A stretch of 64,000 bases of DNA from Proales similis (lineage: Eukaryota > Rotifera > Eurotatoria > Ploima > Proalidae): NCBI GenBank assembly GCA_019059635.1, contig JAGVRJ010000006.1:2170001-2234000 (forward strand), given 5' to 3'. Each line of letters starts with the position of its first letter. The stretch's first letter is position 1. Of the stretch, positions 33,933 through 44,842 are shown in pieces. The position numbers and the translations under genes are program-made. The notes under the pieces were generated by a model that saw nothing but the letters and a program-made list of their open reading frames with translations, was not told the DNA's origin and did no database searches.

Positions 33933-36044
33933 CTACTCTGGGCACTTGATTTTAAACTCATCGATGCATTTGAAGAGCCAGGTGAGCTTGCCTGTGCACA
34001 GATATTTGTGTCTGATGTCTTTACACTTGGACGAATCGTAAATGATAAAGTTGGCCGCACAGAATTGATCACTCTCCTCCAAATGATAGGGCGCCTCGCT
34101 CGGTATTAGTTCGTCGATTCTGTCCAACTTGGGCTCGCGTCTGAGCACATTGCCACCGCCCAGTTTGATCAGTGCGCTTATTTGCTCCTTTTCAAAGGCC
34201 TCGAACTCGCCGTGCAAATAGAAATTGCACTCTTCGAACAATTTGGGATACTGTCGGGAGGGAACGAATTGAGAGAGCTGGTCAGGAAGTTGGTGCTTCG
34301 ACGGCGCATTTACTTGACAAGAGACGTTTATTCGGCCTCTGTACGGCCCGTATGAGTCCGGCGACTTGACCGAGCCCTCGGCTTCGAATTCGTTCTCTTC
34401 GACCAGGAATCCGCGTCTCACGCTCTCCTCGAGCCCTTTTTTTGCAGCTTATAACTTGCCCGCTCGTCTCTGGCTTGCAGGCACTACTTACAATTTATGG
34501 AAACCACCCAAATGCCCATTAGAATGGCCTTCATGTAGTTGAGTGTGCGCGCACACATCTTGCCAGCGCTGTGGATCACATGTGTGACTGTGCACAACGT
34601 TCAAATGGCCACAAAGAAGAAGAAATGAACGAGCGTGAGAAAGAAACTCAGACCAGCTCACTCACCCGAATTGTTCATTTGTTTGGCAACGTTCACGCCG
34701 AGCTGTTTAGCCAACGAGGCGACCAGTGTCTTGAGCTCGTCGTTCATTCCGGTGCACAGCAGCGTCACTTTTTTCTTGACGCTTTTCTGTCGTCCTTTTC
34801 TACCCTGCGCTAGCGACTCGTTCAGATTGGCCGCCTCGATGGCGAACTGTGATGGGGCCGTTCGACTCTCGTTTGAAGTCGTTCTGTTGTCAAACAGTCG
34901 CAGCAGATCCTCGTCCTCCATGAGCAAGTCAGCTGGCCTGAAGCCGGCCTGATTCCTGATGCTCTGATCGGCGCCGTGCTCAAGCAACAGCTGGATTACT
35001 TCTTTCTTCTTGTTTATGCAGGCCTCGTGCAGAGGGGTGTTGTTCAAATTGCCGGCCGCGTTCACATGCGCGCCGAGCTCGAGCAGTAGCCTGATCATGT
35101 CCAAACTCGCCTGATTACACGCTTCGTGTAAGGCCGTCCAGCCGGCGAAGTCAGTCGCATTCAGGTCTACTTGGCCGCTTTGCACAAGCTCTCTCACCTC
35201 GTCCAGGTCTGCCTTGATTGCAAACGTTGAGCAACAATTGCCGATTTTAGTCTAGAACGTGATTACATTCAACACAGCCAGGTGAAGTCTGGTTTCGCCC
35301 TTGGCGTTGCGTTTGTTCACTTTGCTCGATTGTGTCCGAGCGATTTGTGTCGGCTCGCCGCCTCTGCCGGCTCGTTGCGTTCGCTTGCCAGCTCCGCGAC
35401 CACGCTGGCTAGAGCCAGTTCTGGGCCTGTTCGACTTCCTTAAGACTTCTGAAGGCTGCTCAGTCTCTGGAGCCGGGGCTGCAGGCAACAGGAACACTTC
35501 CTTGTCTTCTTAAATCAAACAAGCTGCCTGAGATTGACCAGGTGGCCCAGTATTGCAACGGAGACAAACTTGGCTCTTGGACCGTGTCGAATATGTCCGG
35601 AAGTGAGCCGTCAAGCTTTTTGAGCTCGTTTGTTTGCTCTTTGTCAAAGTTCAGCTCAATCAGCTTGTTTATACTCTCGACCGCATCTTTCAGCATTTTG
35701 TTCACGTGGGCGTCTCTTTCGAAGAAGGCAACGCCGCAGATCGCGCACGAATTGGCCCTCGATATGCACTCCCTGCGCCAAGTCAGTGATGCAATGGACG
35801 CGGGTTAGATCAGCTCAGCTTGACTCGTCAGTCGGTTCTTTTTACTTGCAGAAGAGATGGTCACAAATGCCGTTGAAGCATGGCTCGGTCGCAATCTGTC
35901 CGCTTGAGTCAAAAAAAAAAAAGCTTAAAAAGGGAACGAAGGTGCCGATTAATCGACAAAAACGGACCATTCAAGGCACATGAACATCTGGAGCAGCTCG
36001 TGCGCTTGCTTGCCCGTTTGACTGAAGCGCGTGTATTCGTTCAT
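33933..36044 (-). CDS. BARD1: BARD1-like RING / ankyrin / BRCT protein
   Basis: Partner of BRCA1 in the nuclear E3 ligase that ubiquitinates H2A and supports homologous recombination. Read on the minus strand, exon 1 (36044-35980) and exon 2 (35902-35846) join to exon 3 (from 35772) to give EPCFNGICDHLFCKECISRA then NSCAICGVAFFERDAHVNK, a RING with C-x-H-x2-C-x2-C and a final C-x2-C. Next come a linker, ankyrin repeats (NAKGETRLHLAVLN; DFAGWTALHEACNQASLDMIRLLLELGA; LNNTPLHEACINKKKEVIQLLLEHGAD; GFRPADLL) and two BRCT repeats (KKKVTLLCTGMNDEL, VTHVIHSAG, MKAILMGIWVVSINWLEES; then YPKLFEECNFYLHGEF, LIKLGGGNVL, FCAANFIIYD). The domain order is diagnostic of BARD1. The first C-x2-C pair of the RING is not found in the joined frame (see findings), so the exon 1 model and true start are uncertain. 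Confidence 0.85.
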
Positions 36045-36254
36045 TATGGCCAAGAAACGCGGCCGCCGTCGTCGTCTATAAGAAATGAATTCACTTTGAT
36101 TATCTAAATTCCAATATGACGACCAATTCAGTAAATAATTTCAAGTTTTTATTTTTGTTCAACTGCGTGAGAACGAGCGAGGAGAAACTTAATTCTGCTT
36201 TTCTGCATGCTTCTCTCGGTGACTGTCATTAGTCTCTCATCGTTCTAAACATCA
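36045..36254. promoter_or_regulatory. Candidate bidirectional promoter, BARD1 (-) / SOWAH (+)
   Basis: Only about 210 nt separate the inferred BARD1 start codon from the SOWAH-like start codon on the opposite strand. This AT-rich interval would have to serve both genes unless BARD1 has a further upstream exon overlapping SOWAH. No TATA element is evident. Confidence 0.4.
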
Positions 36255-38854
36255 ATGGCCGATCCAGACGAGAGAAAAGAGAGAGCACCGCTCTCACTGC
36301 CGCTGGTCAAGGAGTACCTTCAATCGTGCGGCGGAAGAGCCAAGTACTCAGAGCTCTTCGACCACTTTAGAGACTCGATAAACTCAGCTCTGGACGGTAA
36401 ATGTTGGCCTGCTCGCCGCCTAAATTCGATTGTCTGCACTTGCATTGTTTCAGACGACCAGTTTCAGCAGATTTTGACGACAATTGCTCATCGAAAAACA
36501 GAGGCAAGCACTTGTTCTGGTCGCTCTAGCGCCCAATACTCGTCTAGTGAGTGCCGTTCAAAGGACACAAAAGAAGGCTCGGCTCCGATCGAGTGGATCG
36601 TGCTGAAGAGAAAGCACATGGAAACGTCTGTCTCGCCCACGCATGTGACGAGCTTCTTGACAAGCACTCTGCAGCGCACCAAGCACAACATCAGTCGCCT
36701 AGGCAAGAAGTATTCGAGTCGCGGCGAGAAAGAAAGCGACAAGCAGCGAACCTCAAGCTTTCTGGCGGCCAACTGCAGCTTGATGTCAAGCAATCTGTCA
36801 ACAACCAACTCGTTCTCGGCCGGCAATTTGAGCGAGCTGCTCGACGAAAAGTGTCTGATTCAGAGCAAGCATAGCAACAGCTCGAGAGATGTGCGTGAAC
36901 ATTCAATTGAGAAATTCCTCCTCATTCTCCTCTCATTCATGCCCTTTCAGCTCAGTTGCCAGTCTGACACGCTGAGCGAGCAAGAGACGAGCGGCCAGAG
37001 ACCAGCGATCTCTGTCAAAGAGCACGCCAAAAAGTTCAATCGACTAAACACGCAGGCGGCTTTCAGCAACAACTCGAAAAAAGTCAAAAAGCCATTCAGA
37101 CCGCAGCCAAACGTATGACTGGCCTAGACGGTCCTCTTTCTTGGTCTCTAATACGCTCCTGTGTTTAGCCCGAGACTAAAAATGTAGAAATCGAGCCGAT
37201 CGACATTAGCCAGGTATTCAGGCGATTAGAATTAACACGCTCAATGATGCAAAAATTGATCGACTGAAGGGCTCGAGTGCCGACAAAGAATGGCTGCTGG
37301 CGTGTGCAAGAGGCGACTACATGGACCTTGCCAGAATCTACTCCAAGTCGCCTTACCTTGCTCAAAAGAAGGACCCATTCAGCGTAAGTGGCACTCTTCG
37401 GCGCCTTTTGCGTCCAACTCGAGCTTCGTTCACTTTCGTCTGTGCTTCAAAGGGCGTAACTAGATAATTTGCTCTTTTGAACGCACCAGTTACTTAGCCT
37501 TGATCGGAAGTATGTAAGTAGCTGTTGCACGTCATCGGTGAAAGCTGAACGGCTAAACGTTCGCCCGTTTGACAGACTTGCGCTCACTGGGCATGCAAAC
37601 ACGGCAACGTGGAAATCCTAAAGCTTCTTGCCTCCACGCTTGAGAACGACACCCAAAGCAACGAGAAGGGCGTTAAAATCTCTCATCTGATCAATTCACG
37701 AACTGTAAGTCGCATTTGTGTCTTGCTTTTAATCTCTAAAACGTGCCTCTCTTCAGCGGGTAATTGCTTCTGACTGCTCTCTAAATTCTCGTGTTTGATC
37801 TTACAACCGTGAAAAATGTGAAATTGTCTTTAAGGCGGTGAGTTGCGCGCGATCTTTTCGCCTTTGAGCCTGATTTCAGCCGTTTAAAAGGGTTACACGT
37901 GTTTGCATCTCATCTACTTGTTCGGGCACAGTGAGCTGTTGCCGTATTTGAAGACATACGGTGAGCTCTTTTTGTGCGGCAGCTTATTCGTCTTCAACAG
38001 CTAAAACTCGAGTGTGATTGAAACTAGGCGCCGAAGGGCTGGTCGATTACAGCGGAAAGATTGGCTACGATTATCGCTCGATTCCGGACTATCGAGATCC
38101 TATATTAAGTATTTTGTCATTTTGACCGTCCTTGACGACCTTTACTTGCTTGCTGATCGATTCCGACTTAAGATTTTCAGGACCGCGAAACTGCGGTTTT
38201 GCCCGAAGGTGAGCCCTTTTTCTCTTCTTTTCTTTCAAATACTTCTCTTCTCGTCCAACATCGCCGCAAATTTGAGAGCACACGTGAGAATTATTTTAAG
38301 AGACCGGAGTGTTTTCTTCGCTGAGAAACTGTAACCGAAAATTAAAATTTGCTTGAGCGCACATTTCGATATTCTGCTTTTCTGCGTATTCCAATCGTTC
38401 GACTTTAAGGGAATTAAAATCCTCATTTTCTGAAAAGATCTGGCAGCAGTGTTGAGCAAAAGGAGCGCCAGCAAGTACAGAGAAAGTGCCAAGGTGAGTG
38501 ATTGGTGAATGGTTGTGTTGAGAGTGCGTGCCCGTTCGTTGGTCAAATTCTGGCTGCCACTTTGACAAGGGCAAGGAAAACTATGGCACCAGCTCTCTCA
38601 GACTGAACGAGATCAAGCATCGGCCGAATATAATCAATTTGAGCTTGAACGAGGTGACCTTGCGCGAAATGGACCAGAACGATGAGCAGCATTTGATGCC
38701 ACCACCGGCCCCTCTGCCGCAGACGTAAGTCAACGAGTCCATGGCTGCAGTCTCTGCCTCTGTAACCTAGTTCAATTTACTGGCCAGTCTTGGCAACAGC
38801 GATGAACTGGGCGAGACCAGTTCGCTCGAGTTGAAGGAGAACATTTTTATATGA
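36255..38854 (+). CDS. SOWAH-family ankyrin repeat protein
   Basis: Sosondowah-type protein. Vertebrate members (SOWAHA-D) have an N-terminal winged-helix-like SOWAH domain and C-terminal ankyrin repeats; function is poorly known. The N-terminal domain is LPLVKEYLQSCGGRAKYSELFDHFRDSI, then QFQQILTTIAHRKTE and APIEWIVLKRKH. The ankyrin part is DKEWLLACARGDYMDLARIYSKS, CAHWACKHGNVEILKLLAS, GYTCLHLIYLFGHSELLPYL and a degenerate last repeat. Exons that fit: 36255-36396, 36454-36890, 36951-37112, about 37169-37183, about 37222-37383, 37490-37513 (24-nt microexon), 37576-37704, 37891-37960, 38028-38108, 38173-38208, 38438-38493, 38570-38724, 38788-38854. The 37183-37222 junction is unresolved: it needs a 38-nt intron or a frameshift. 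The tail has a PPPAPLPQT proline motif. Confidence 0.75.
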
Positions 38855-39042
38855 ATGACAATCGCTCATCAGTGACTAAAATTTGCATCGTACTTAGTCT
38901 AGGCACCTGCAATAAAGCAATCGGCTTTGATTCGACAATTCTATTTTTTTTTTGAATATTTCCTGGCTGGCTGTTGACCGCGGCCGTTCTTAAGAGATGT
39001 CGCTTTGATCTCAACTTGGATTTTGTTCTTAGAGCGGTCAAG

Positions 39043-40255
39043 ATGAGCCACAGGCTGAGCTTGAGAGGATTTCAATTCGTTGCAAACAACTTGAACTTGG
39101 TCCGGTCCATGCACCTCCGAGCTGACTCGATTCAAATGAAAACGCTTCGCACCCAATTAAGATCAAACGAAAAGCTCACGTTTGACAGCGTTCGCCTAAA
39201 CGGAGTCTGGGCCCACATTCAATACTTGGACTCCCATTTGATCGAGTCCAAGTTGAACAAGATTCCGGCCGACCTGCCCACGGCCATCTTTCTACCGAGC
39301 GCCGAGCTTCAATTTCAAGCCTACAGGCCAATTCTGGAGCAGTTCTCCAGCAATGGCTTCCGAATTCTGGTCGTCAATTTTCCAGGTCGCAATTGAAAAA
39401 TTCTCAATGCACTTAGCCTCCTCTCTTAGTGACCGCTCTCTGTTTAGGTGTCGGTTCGAGTGAAATCAAAGACAAAATTTACAACTCAGGCTACTGGCAG
39501 AAGGCGTTGATTGTCCACGACTTCCTCAAAGAGATTGTGCCCAACAGGAGCAAGTGAGCGCATTTGATTCGCATCAGCTCCAATAATCTGAGCATGGACT
39601 CGAAAGTTTTTCCACGCAAACAAAAGAAAGTTCGAGGCGGTGTTGGGCTTCAAAGAAAACTGCTTCGTGCTGCCATCGTTGAGCGTGAGCAGCGATACGG
39701 GCTACAGAGGACACCAGACGCTGCTCATGCTCGATCCGTCTCCGTCTGAACCTGTCGAGTAGGCTGGCCGGCAGTTCACTTGGCGTCTTGTGTCTACTTG
39801 AAGTTTTCATTTTGATCTGCAGGAAGCTGGTCGACTCTTCATTTTCTCGCATTCGCTCGTTCGGATTGGGCAAGCCATTGCACCAGTGGCGCGTCGAGTC
39901 CAAACTGGCTACTCTGAACTACTCATCGAGCGCAATCAACTGCCTGTTTGACTCATGGTCGCACATAAACGCCACAACGGTGAGTTTTGTGTGTCTTTAT
40001 GTGTCCAGGCAAGAGCTTGTAGAGCATTCTCGCTCTTTCTAGATGAGAGCGATGGCAAACACGACCAGCATTGAGCTCGAAAAGACCCTAATCGTGTTGA
40101 ACCAATCGAGTGGACAAAAGCACAACGAACTGGTGAGCAAGTTGTTCGTGGAACAGGACCACGAGCAAAACTTTTTTTCGGCGGACGAGAAGGAGCAAGA
40201 GGCATTTTATCAAGCGATTGGCAGCAAATGTCTGGAATTTGTCAAATCGGTTTGA
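39043..40255 (+). CDS. Alpha/beta-hydrolase-like protein (DUF1057-like)
   Basis: The fold is suggested by TAIFLPSAELQFQAYRPILEQF followed by GFRILVVNFPG, joined across an intron (exon ends 39385, next begins 39448) to VGSSEIKDKIYNSGYWQKALIVHDFLKEIV. That is the strand-oxyanion-loop-strand pattern of alpha/beta hydrolases, especially the DUF1057 group best known from nematodes. Later exons (about 39620-39760, 39824-39979, 40043-40255) give KFEAVLGFKENCFVLPSLSV, TGYRGHQTLLMLDPSPSEPV, IRSFGLGKPLHQWRVES and a C-terminal helical region ending CLEFVKSV. I do not find the G-x-S-x-G nucleophile elbow where it should be, between about 39530 and 39640. Either the splice junction there is mis-modelled or the protein is a catalytically dead relative. 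An acceptor-like TTCTTAG lies 10 nt before the start ATG. Confidence 0.55.
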
Positions 40256-40330
40256 AAGTGAATGATTTTATTGATTTAATCAATTAAAAGTCAAATTTGT
40301 TGCTCTGGGACTTTTTTGCTTGGCCGCTCT

Positions 40331-42721
40331 CTAACAGTTGAGCACCTGACCAATTTGGAGCAAGTGACACTGGATGCCGGGGTTCAGACTTAGAAGGCGA
40401 TCAACACTAATTCCTCTCGAATTGGCAACGTGCCAGCAGCCCTGTCCCGGCTGCACAGTGCATTTGCTGGCCGTATTGCTTGGAATGCAGAGAGGATAGC
40501 CGATCGGCAAGTTGTAACAAATGCCGGACGGATTGGCAGCGGCAAGCTGATCGGACGAGATTTGATATCGCTGCGCAATCAAGTAACAGTACTCACCACT
40601 GGCGACGTAATGGGTTTGGGCGCATCGGCTCACGACAGTTGTGGTCTGGACAGTTGCCGTCTGGGCAGTGGTCGGGACCACCACAGGAGCAACGCAAACA
40701 ACCTGATTAACTTGAAGATTGTTGCAGTTAATGCCTGGGTTGTTGCCGTAGTAGTCAAAGTTGGCGTTGGTGAAAATGCTGGCGCAAGTGTCGCCTCGCT
40801 GCACAACGTAAGGATTGGCGCAGTTCAAGTTCGGGTAAGCGGTCACAGACGGACGGAATAGGCAAACGTAGCGGCCAGCGACAAGGTTGTCGCAGTTGAT
40901 CGGGTTGTTGTAGGCCAAGAACGTGTTCCAGTTCAGGTTGTAGCCGGATATAATGCTCGCGCAGGTGTCTGTGCTTTTGATCTGGTATCGCGACACACAG
41001 TCGTCGACACAGATTCGCTGGTCGACCTGAAGGTTCGAGCAGACAATGCCCGGGTTGAGTGTGTTGACAAATCGGCTGAGGTCGATCTGGTTGCTGCCGC
41101 TGATCGACTGGCAAGTGTCACCCTCTTTGGCTGTGTAAAATTTGGTGCACGGATAATCCTGGTAGACTGGAACGCCGCTACGGGCAGCGCAAATCACTTG
41201 GCCAGCTCTCAGCGCTCGGCAGTCGATGGGCTGATTGGCAGCGATCAGATAGTTGAAGCTGATGCCGAGGCGAGCAGCTATGATGCTACAAGTGTCGCCA
41301 GCAGCCACTCGGTACTGATTGGTGCAGGCCGGATCGTAGGCCGGTGAGATGTTGTCCAAGCAGATGCGTTGGCCGACTTGCAAGTTGCTGCAGTCCAGGC
41401 CCGGATTGTAGGCCGAGTAGTCGTAGTTGGAGTTCAAAGAGAAAATGCTCGCGCAAGTCTCACCCGCGCTGACAACATGAACGTGACTGCAGCTGAAGGT
41501 GCCATAGTCAGGAACACCGGGCCGGGCAAGGCACACGTAGCTGCCAACTCGGAGCTGCGAGCAGTCGATTGGCTTGTTGGCGGCCAAGAATGTGTTGTAG
41601 TTGATTTTGAACGTTTGAGTGATTGACTCGCAGTTCTCGCCGCTTGTCACTCGATGAGCGCGCGTGCAGTCGTCGATGCAGATCGGCTGACCGAGCTGCA
41701 AATTGTCGCATTGAAGTCCAGGGTTCTTGGTCTGAGCCAAATCGCCGACTGCGAATCCATAGGTCTTGGCAATCGATTCGCAGCTGTCTCCGGCCTGCAC
41801 TCGGTAGAATCGACTGCAGCCGTAAGTGGCAAATTCGGCCAGATCACTGCGAGCCACGCAAACCGATTGGCCGACTTGAAGCGCCTGACAGTCGATCGGC
41901 TTGTTGGCAGCAATAAAGTAATTGAAGCTGACGCCGTATTGAGCGGCGATTGTGGAGCAAGTGTCGCCTTGAGCCACTTGGTGAGTTCGAGTGCAGGTGT
42001 TTATCGAGGCGGCACTGATTCCAGCAGCCGAAACGCACACACTCGAGCCGGGCTGCAATGCACCACAAGCCAATCTGTTGTAGTCAATGAACGACTGTCG
42101 ATCGATTTGGTATGCGCTGGCGATTCCCGCACAAGTCTCGCCCACTTGAATGGTGTGATATCTATTGCACTGGACAGGCGTTATTTTTGAGGAAGCCACG
42201 CAGACTTGTCTCAGTGGCTGAAGGTTATTGCAGTCAAGCTGGTTAAACTGGGCGAAAGAGGTGACATCGAGCTGGTAGGCTCGAGCGATGCCCTGACAAG
42301 TATCTCCAGACTTGATCACATATCCAGAGGTGCAGCTCGGATCGTAGATGGGACCGGCGTAGTCCAAGCAGACAGTCTGGCCAATCTGAAGGTAGTTGCA
42401 GTTTAGGCCAGGGTTGTACTGAGCGTAGTTGTAGCCGCTTGGGAATATCTGGTTGCAAGTGTCGCCTGCTTTCACCTGATAGAAATTCGTGCATCGATAA
42501 GAGGGCGCAGTGTAGGCCGATAAGCAAAGGACTTGTCCTGGCTGAAGACCGTAACAGTTCATGCCCGGATTGAACGTCTGCAGCTGGTCTACAGTCAGGC
42601 CGTTTTTATTGGCTATTAGCCAACAATAATCACCCGAGGCAACCTTGTAAGTGTTTGAGCACTGACTGAAGGCCGAGCCGACCAGACAGGCTAATAGGGC
42701 GAACGTTTTCACACTCAACAT
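40331..42721 (-). CDS. Secreted protein with 14 cysteine-containing LysM repeats
   Basis: LysM modules bind N-acetylglucosamine polymers such as chitin or peptidoglycan. The start at 42721 gives a clean signal peptide (MLSVKTFALLACLVGSAFS) and a 796-aa single-exon protein made almost entirely of 14 tandem modules of about 50 aa. Each has the pattern C-x3-[YH]-x-V-x2-G-[DE]-x-C-x2-I ... NPG-x2-C-x2-LQ-x-GQ-x2-C, with four cysteines at fixed positions (for example CTNFYQVKAGDTCNQI, NPGLNCNYLQIGQTVC). Last module: CTVQPGQGCWHVAN to LQIGQVLNC. The four-cysteine LysM form is the one typical of fungal secreted LysM proteins. No membrane anchor or catalytic domain is seen, so chitin binding, sequestration or matrix structure is the likely role. 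It is intronless with its own TATA box. It converges on the alpha/beta-hydrolase gene, 75 nt apart. Confidence 0.9.
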   Translation of the reverse strand: MLSVKTFALLACLVGSAFSQCSNTYKVASGDYCWLIANKNGLTVDQLQTFNPGMNCYGLQPGQVLCLSAYTAPSYRCTNFYQVKAGDTCNQIFPSGYNYAQYNPGLNCNYLQIGQTVCLDYAGPIYDPSCTSGYVIKSGDTCQGIARAYQLDVTSFAQFNQLDCNNLQPLRQVCVASSKITPVQCNRYHTIQVGETCAGIASAYQIDRQSFIDYNRLACGALQPGSSVCVSAAGISAASINTCTRTHQVAQGDTCSTIAAQYGVSFNYFIAANKPIDCQALQVGQSVCVARSDLAEFATYGCSRFYRVQAGDSCESIAKTYGFAVGDLAQTKNPGLQCDNLQLGQPICIDDCTRAHRVTSGENCESITQTFKINYNTFLAANKPIDCSQLRVGSYVCLARPGVPDYGTFSCSHVHVVSAGETCASIFSLNSNYDYSAYNPGLDCSNLQVGQRICLDNISPAYDPACTNQYRVAAGDTCSIIAARLGISFNYLIAANQPIDCRALRAGQVICAARSGVPVYQDYPCTKFYTAKEGDTCQSISGSNQIDLSRFVNTLNPGIVCSNLQVDQRICVDDCVSRYQIKSTDTCASIISGYNLNWNTFLAYNNPINCDNLVAGRYVCLFRPSVTAYPNLNCANPYVVQRGDTCASIFTNANFDYYGNNPGINCNNLQVNQVVCVAPVVVPTTAQTATVQTTTVVSRCAQTHYVASGEYCYLIAQRYQISSDQLAAANPSGICYNLPIGYPLCIPSNTASKCTVQPGQGCWHVANSRGISVDRLLSLNPGIQCHLLQIGQVLNC

Positions 42722-42765
42722 TTTCTTTTTCAAAAAGTTTGGAAACACGTTCAAGCCAGATGGCT

Positions 42766-42773
42766 TATTTATA
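42766..42773 (-). promoter_or_regulatory. TATA box of the LysM gene
   Basis: TATAAATA on the minus strand lies 45 nt upstream of the LysM start codon. It predicts a transcription start about 15-20 nt before the ATG and thus a very short leader. The motif is identical to that upstream of the receptor gene at 56701-56708. Confidence 0.6.
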
Positions 42774-44842
42774 GACGCCGTCTTCTAGAAGTCGAACACT
42801 TGAAACGACCTTGTCTACATTTGGATCAGTTGCACATGTGTCTGGGCAAATAGGATCAGTCAATGAAAGTATCGAATTGCAGAGCACGGCAAGGCCACAA
42901 GTAACATTTCAAATGCGCAATATTGAACAAGCATCGTCCTGGCCCCCTATTGAACAAGTATCGATGGCCACGCACGTAGACGAAATTAGACCAATTGCTG
43001 GTTTATGTCATTTCAATTCTCAAATTTTTTCTTTTTTCTTCTTTAAATTTTTGCTCAAATATTTACTTTGGAGGGGCTGAGCGTTGCTCGAATTTATCTC
43101 TAATTTTAGTCTTAGTCCAGTCAAAGTGATGATTTCGTTCAAGGAAAGACAAGCGCTTGAATTTGAGCGGCCAACCGGCGACGAGGCTTCAATAAATCAA
43201 CTTGCGCTGTTGATCAACCAACTCGGAGAGAAGCGATTTGGGTTTACAATTCAAATGGAAGATGAATTGGCGAATTTTATTAATTGAAAACTCGAACTTT
43301 GGAAAATAGAAAAAGTAAAAAACGACCATTGCTTCTTTGTGCTTCGCAAGATTGGACTTATTGAGAGATGAGAGCAATTACGCATTGCCGGACGAGTTTA
43401 GTTTCGGTCTCAATGCAGAGATTAGTCTCCTGAGCCGTAAATGTGTCCCTAAGCTCAAAATCCGTCGAATTGTCTAAATCGCCAGAAAATACAGAGCGTC
43501 CGCTCAACGCTCATGAATATTAATAATAATAAATTAACTCGTCAAGAAGAAAAAAACAGAGAGTAACGAGTAGTACACAAAGAAAAGTGAAAAAAAAAGG
43601 AGAAACAAAAAGAGTGAAAGTGCGAATGGCCGACATAATTGAGTTGTAATGAAGATCAAGCGAGCTATGCACCTACGATCATCTGGGATAATTCAAAAAC
43701 AAAATAATCTAATTTTGCAATCCTATTTACATCTAAAGAGAAGAATACAGGGAGAGAAAGGAGCGAGATAGGGACTAGAGGAAAGGACTGACACTCTGGC
43801 AACATCGAGCTGGGCTTAAGTTCGCGCGTTGAGACATTTAGGCCGTTGTCAAGAGTTTAGATTTAAGTACCCTTCTCTAATCAGCTTCTGTGTTTTATTT
43901 GTTCTTTGCTTCTACAACAGCGTTTAGGAGGAGAATGAGGTGATGCAAACAGTTGCGGGCTCACGTACGATTCTAGATCAACTGTGGCACTGGTGCGGCG
44001 AACGATGGAACGTCGATGACCTTCTTGGTGACGTTTAACTTGAAGCATTTTAATCAGATGGCTTTTAACCTTAGCTCGGCCCATCTGAGCGCATGTGAGC
44101 GCAGAGAGAAATTCTTTTTTTTCACTTTGAACAATGCAATTCGCCTGTCCAAGCGCTCTAATTATGCGCGGTTCGACCTCAACTCGGGCCTGTCTGTTCT
44201 AGTTTCATTCTTGTTTTTTCTTCATCATTTTATTTCGTTTTTTTTTTGTTGCCCTCCGCTTTCTTCTCCTCCTCCTCTTCGCTCTCTCTCTCTCTCTTTT
44301 AGTCTTTTTCGCTTGCATTCGCTCAAACTACGCTTTTCAGCCCTACTCAACCATACACTGAAATGTAAACCGACGACGCAAAGTGTTTATGAACAATTGG
44401 AATCGCGACTGTGTCGATAGGACATGATCACATGAATAATATTCACCTTGCCACCGTCAGCGCTCTCATTATAAATGTTGGCAATGACTCAAGCGTGTTT
44501 GCTTGGCGATTATTTTACGCCGAATTGTGCACGGTCAGCCGGCGCACTGCGTCAGTCCCCTCCATTCGCTGTTGTGCGTGTTTGTCACTGGACCACCCAG
44601 TCTCTCGAGCGATTCGTTTACTTTGTGGCCACTCGCGCCATGGTGGGAATTTAGTGTTAGCTCAATGATTAGCTGCTCATCTCTTTCATCTCGGCCCCAC
44701 TGTGTCTCGGTCTAAATCGTCTGCTCTGTTGCTTACTTTCAATAATTATTCATCTCGCTCGACTCTTGTCATCTTGTCGTTTAAGCGTTTCGTTTCAGAT
44801 GTGTTGAGCGTCTCTTGGCCTGCTGGGGAATAGAAAAAGGCG
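42774..44842. other. Large intergenic region
   Basis: About 2.1 kb. A 52-codon open frame from ATG 43129 (ISFKERQALEFERPTGDE...) is not supported as a gene. Several T- and A-rich runs (43024-43050, 43550-43620) and CT-rich sequence near 44270-44300 are present. Near 44791-44798 an acceptor-like CGTTTCAG precedes the NOSTRIN-like start by 44 nt. Confidence 0.45.

Noticed and set aside
43129-43287. 52-codon open frame in the intergenic region
   Set aside because: Short, no recognisable family and in AT-rich DNA; expected by chance.
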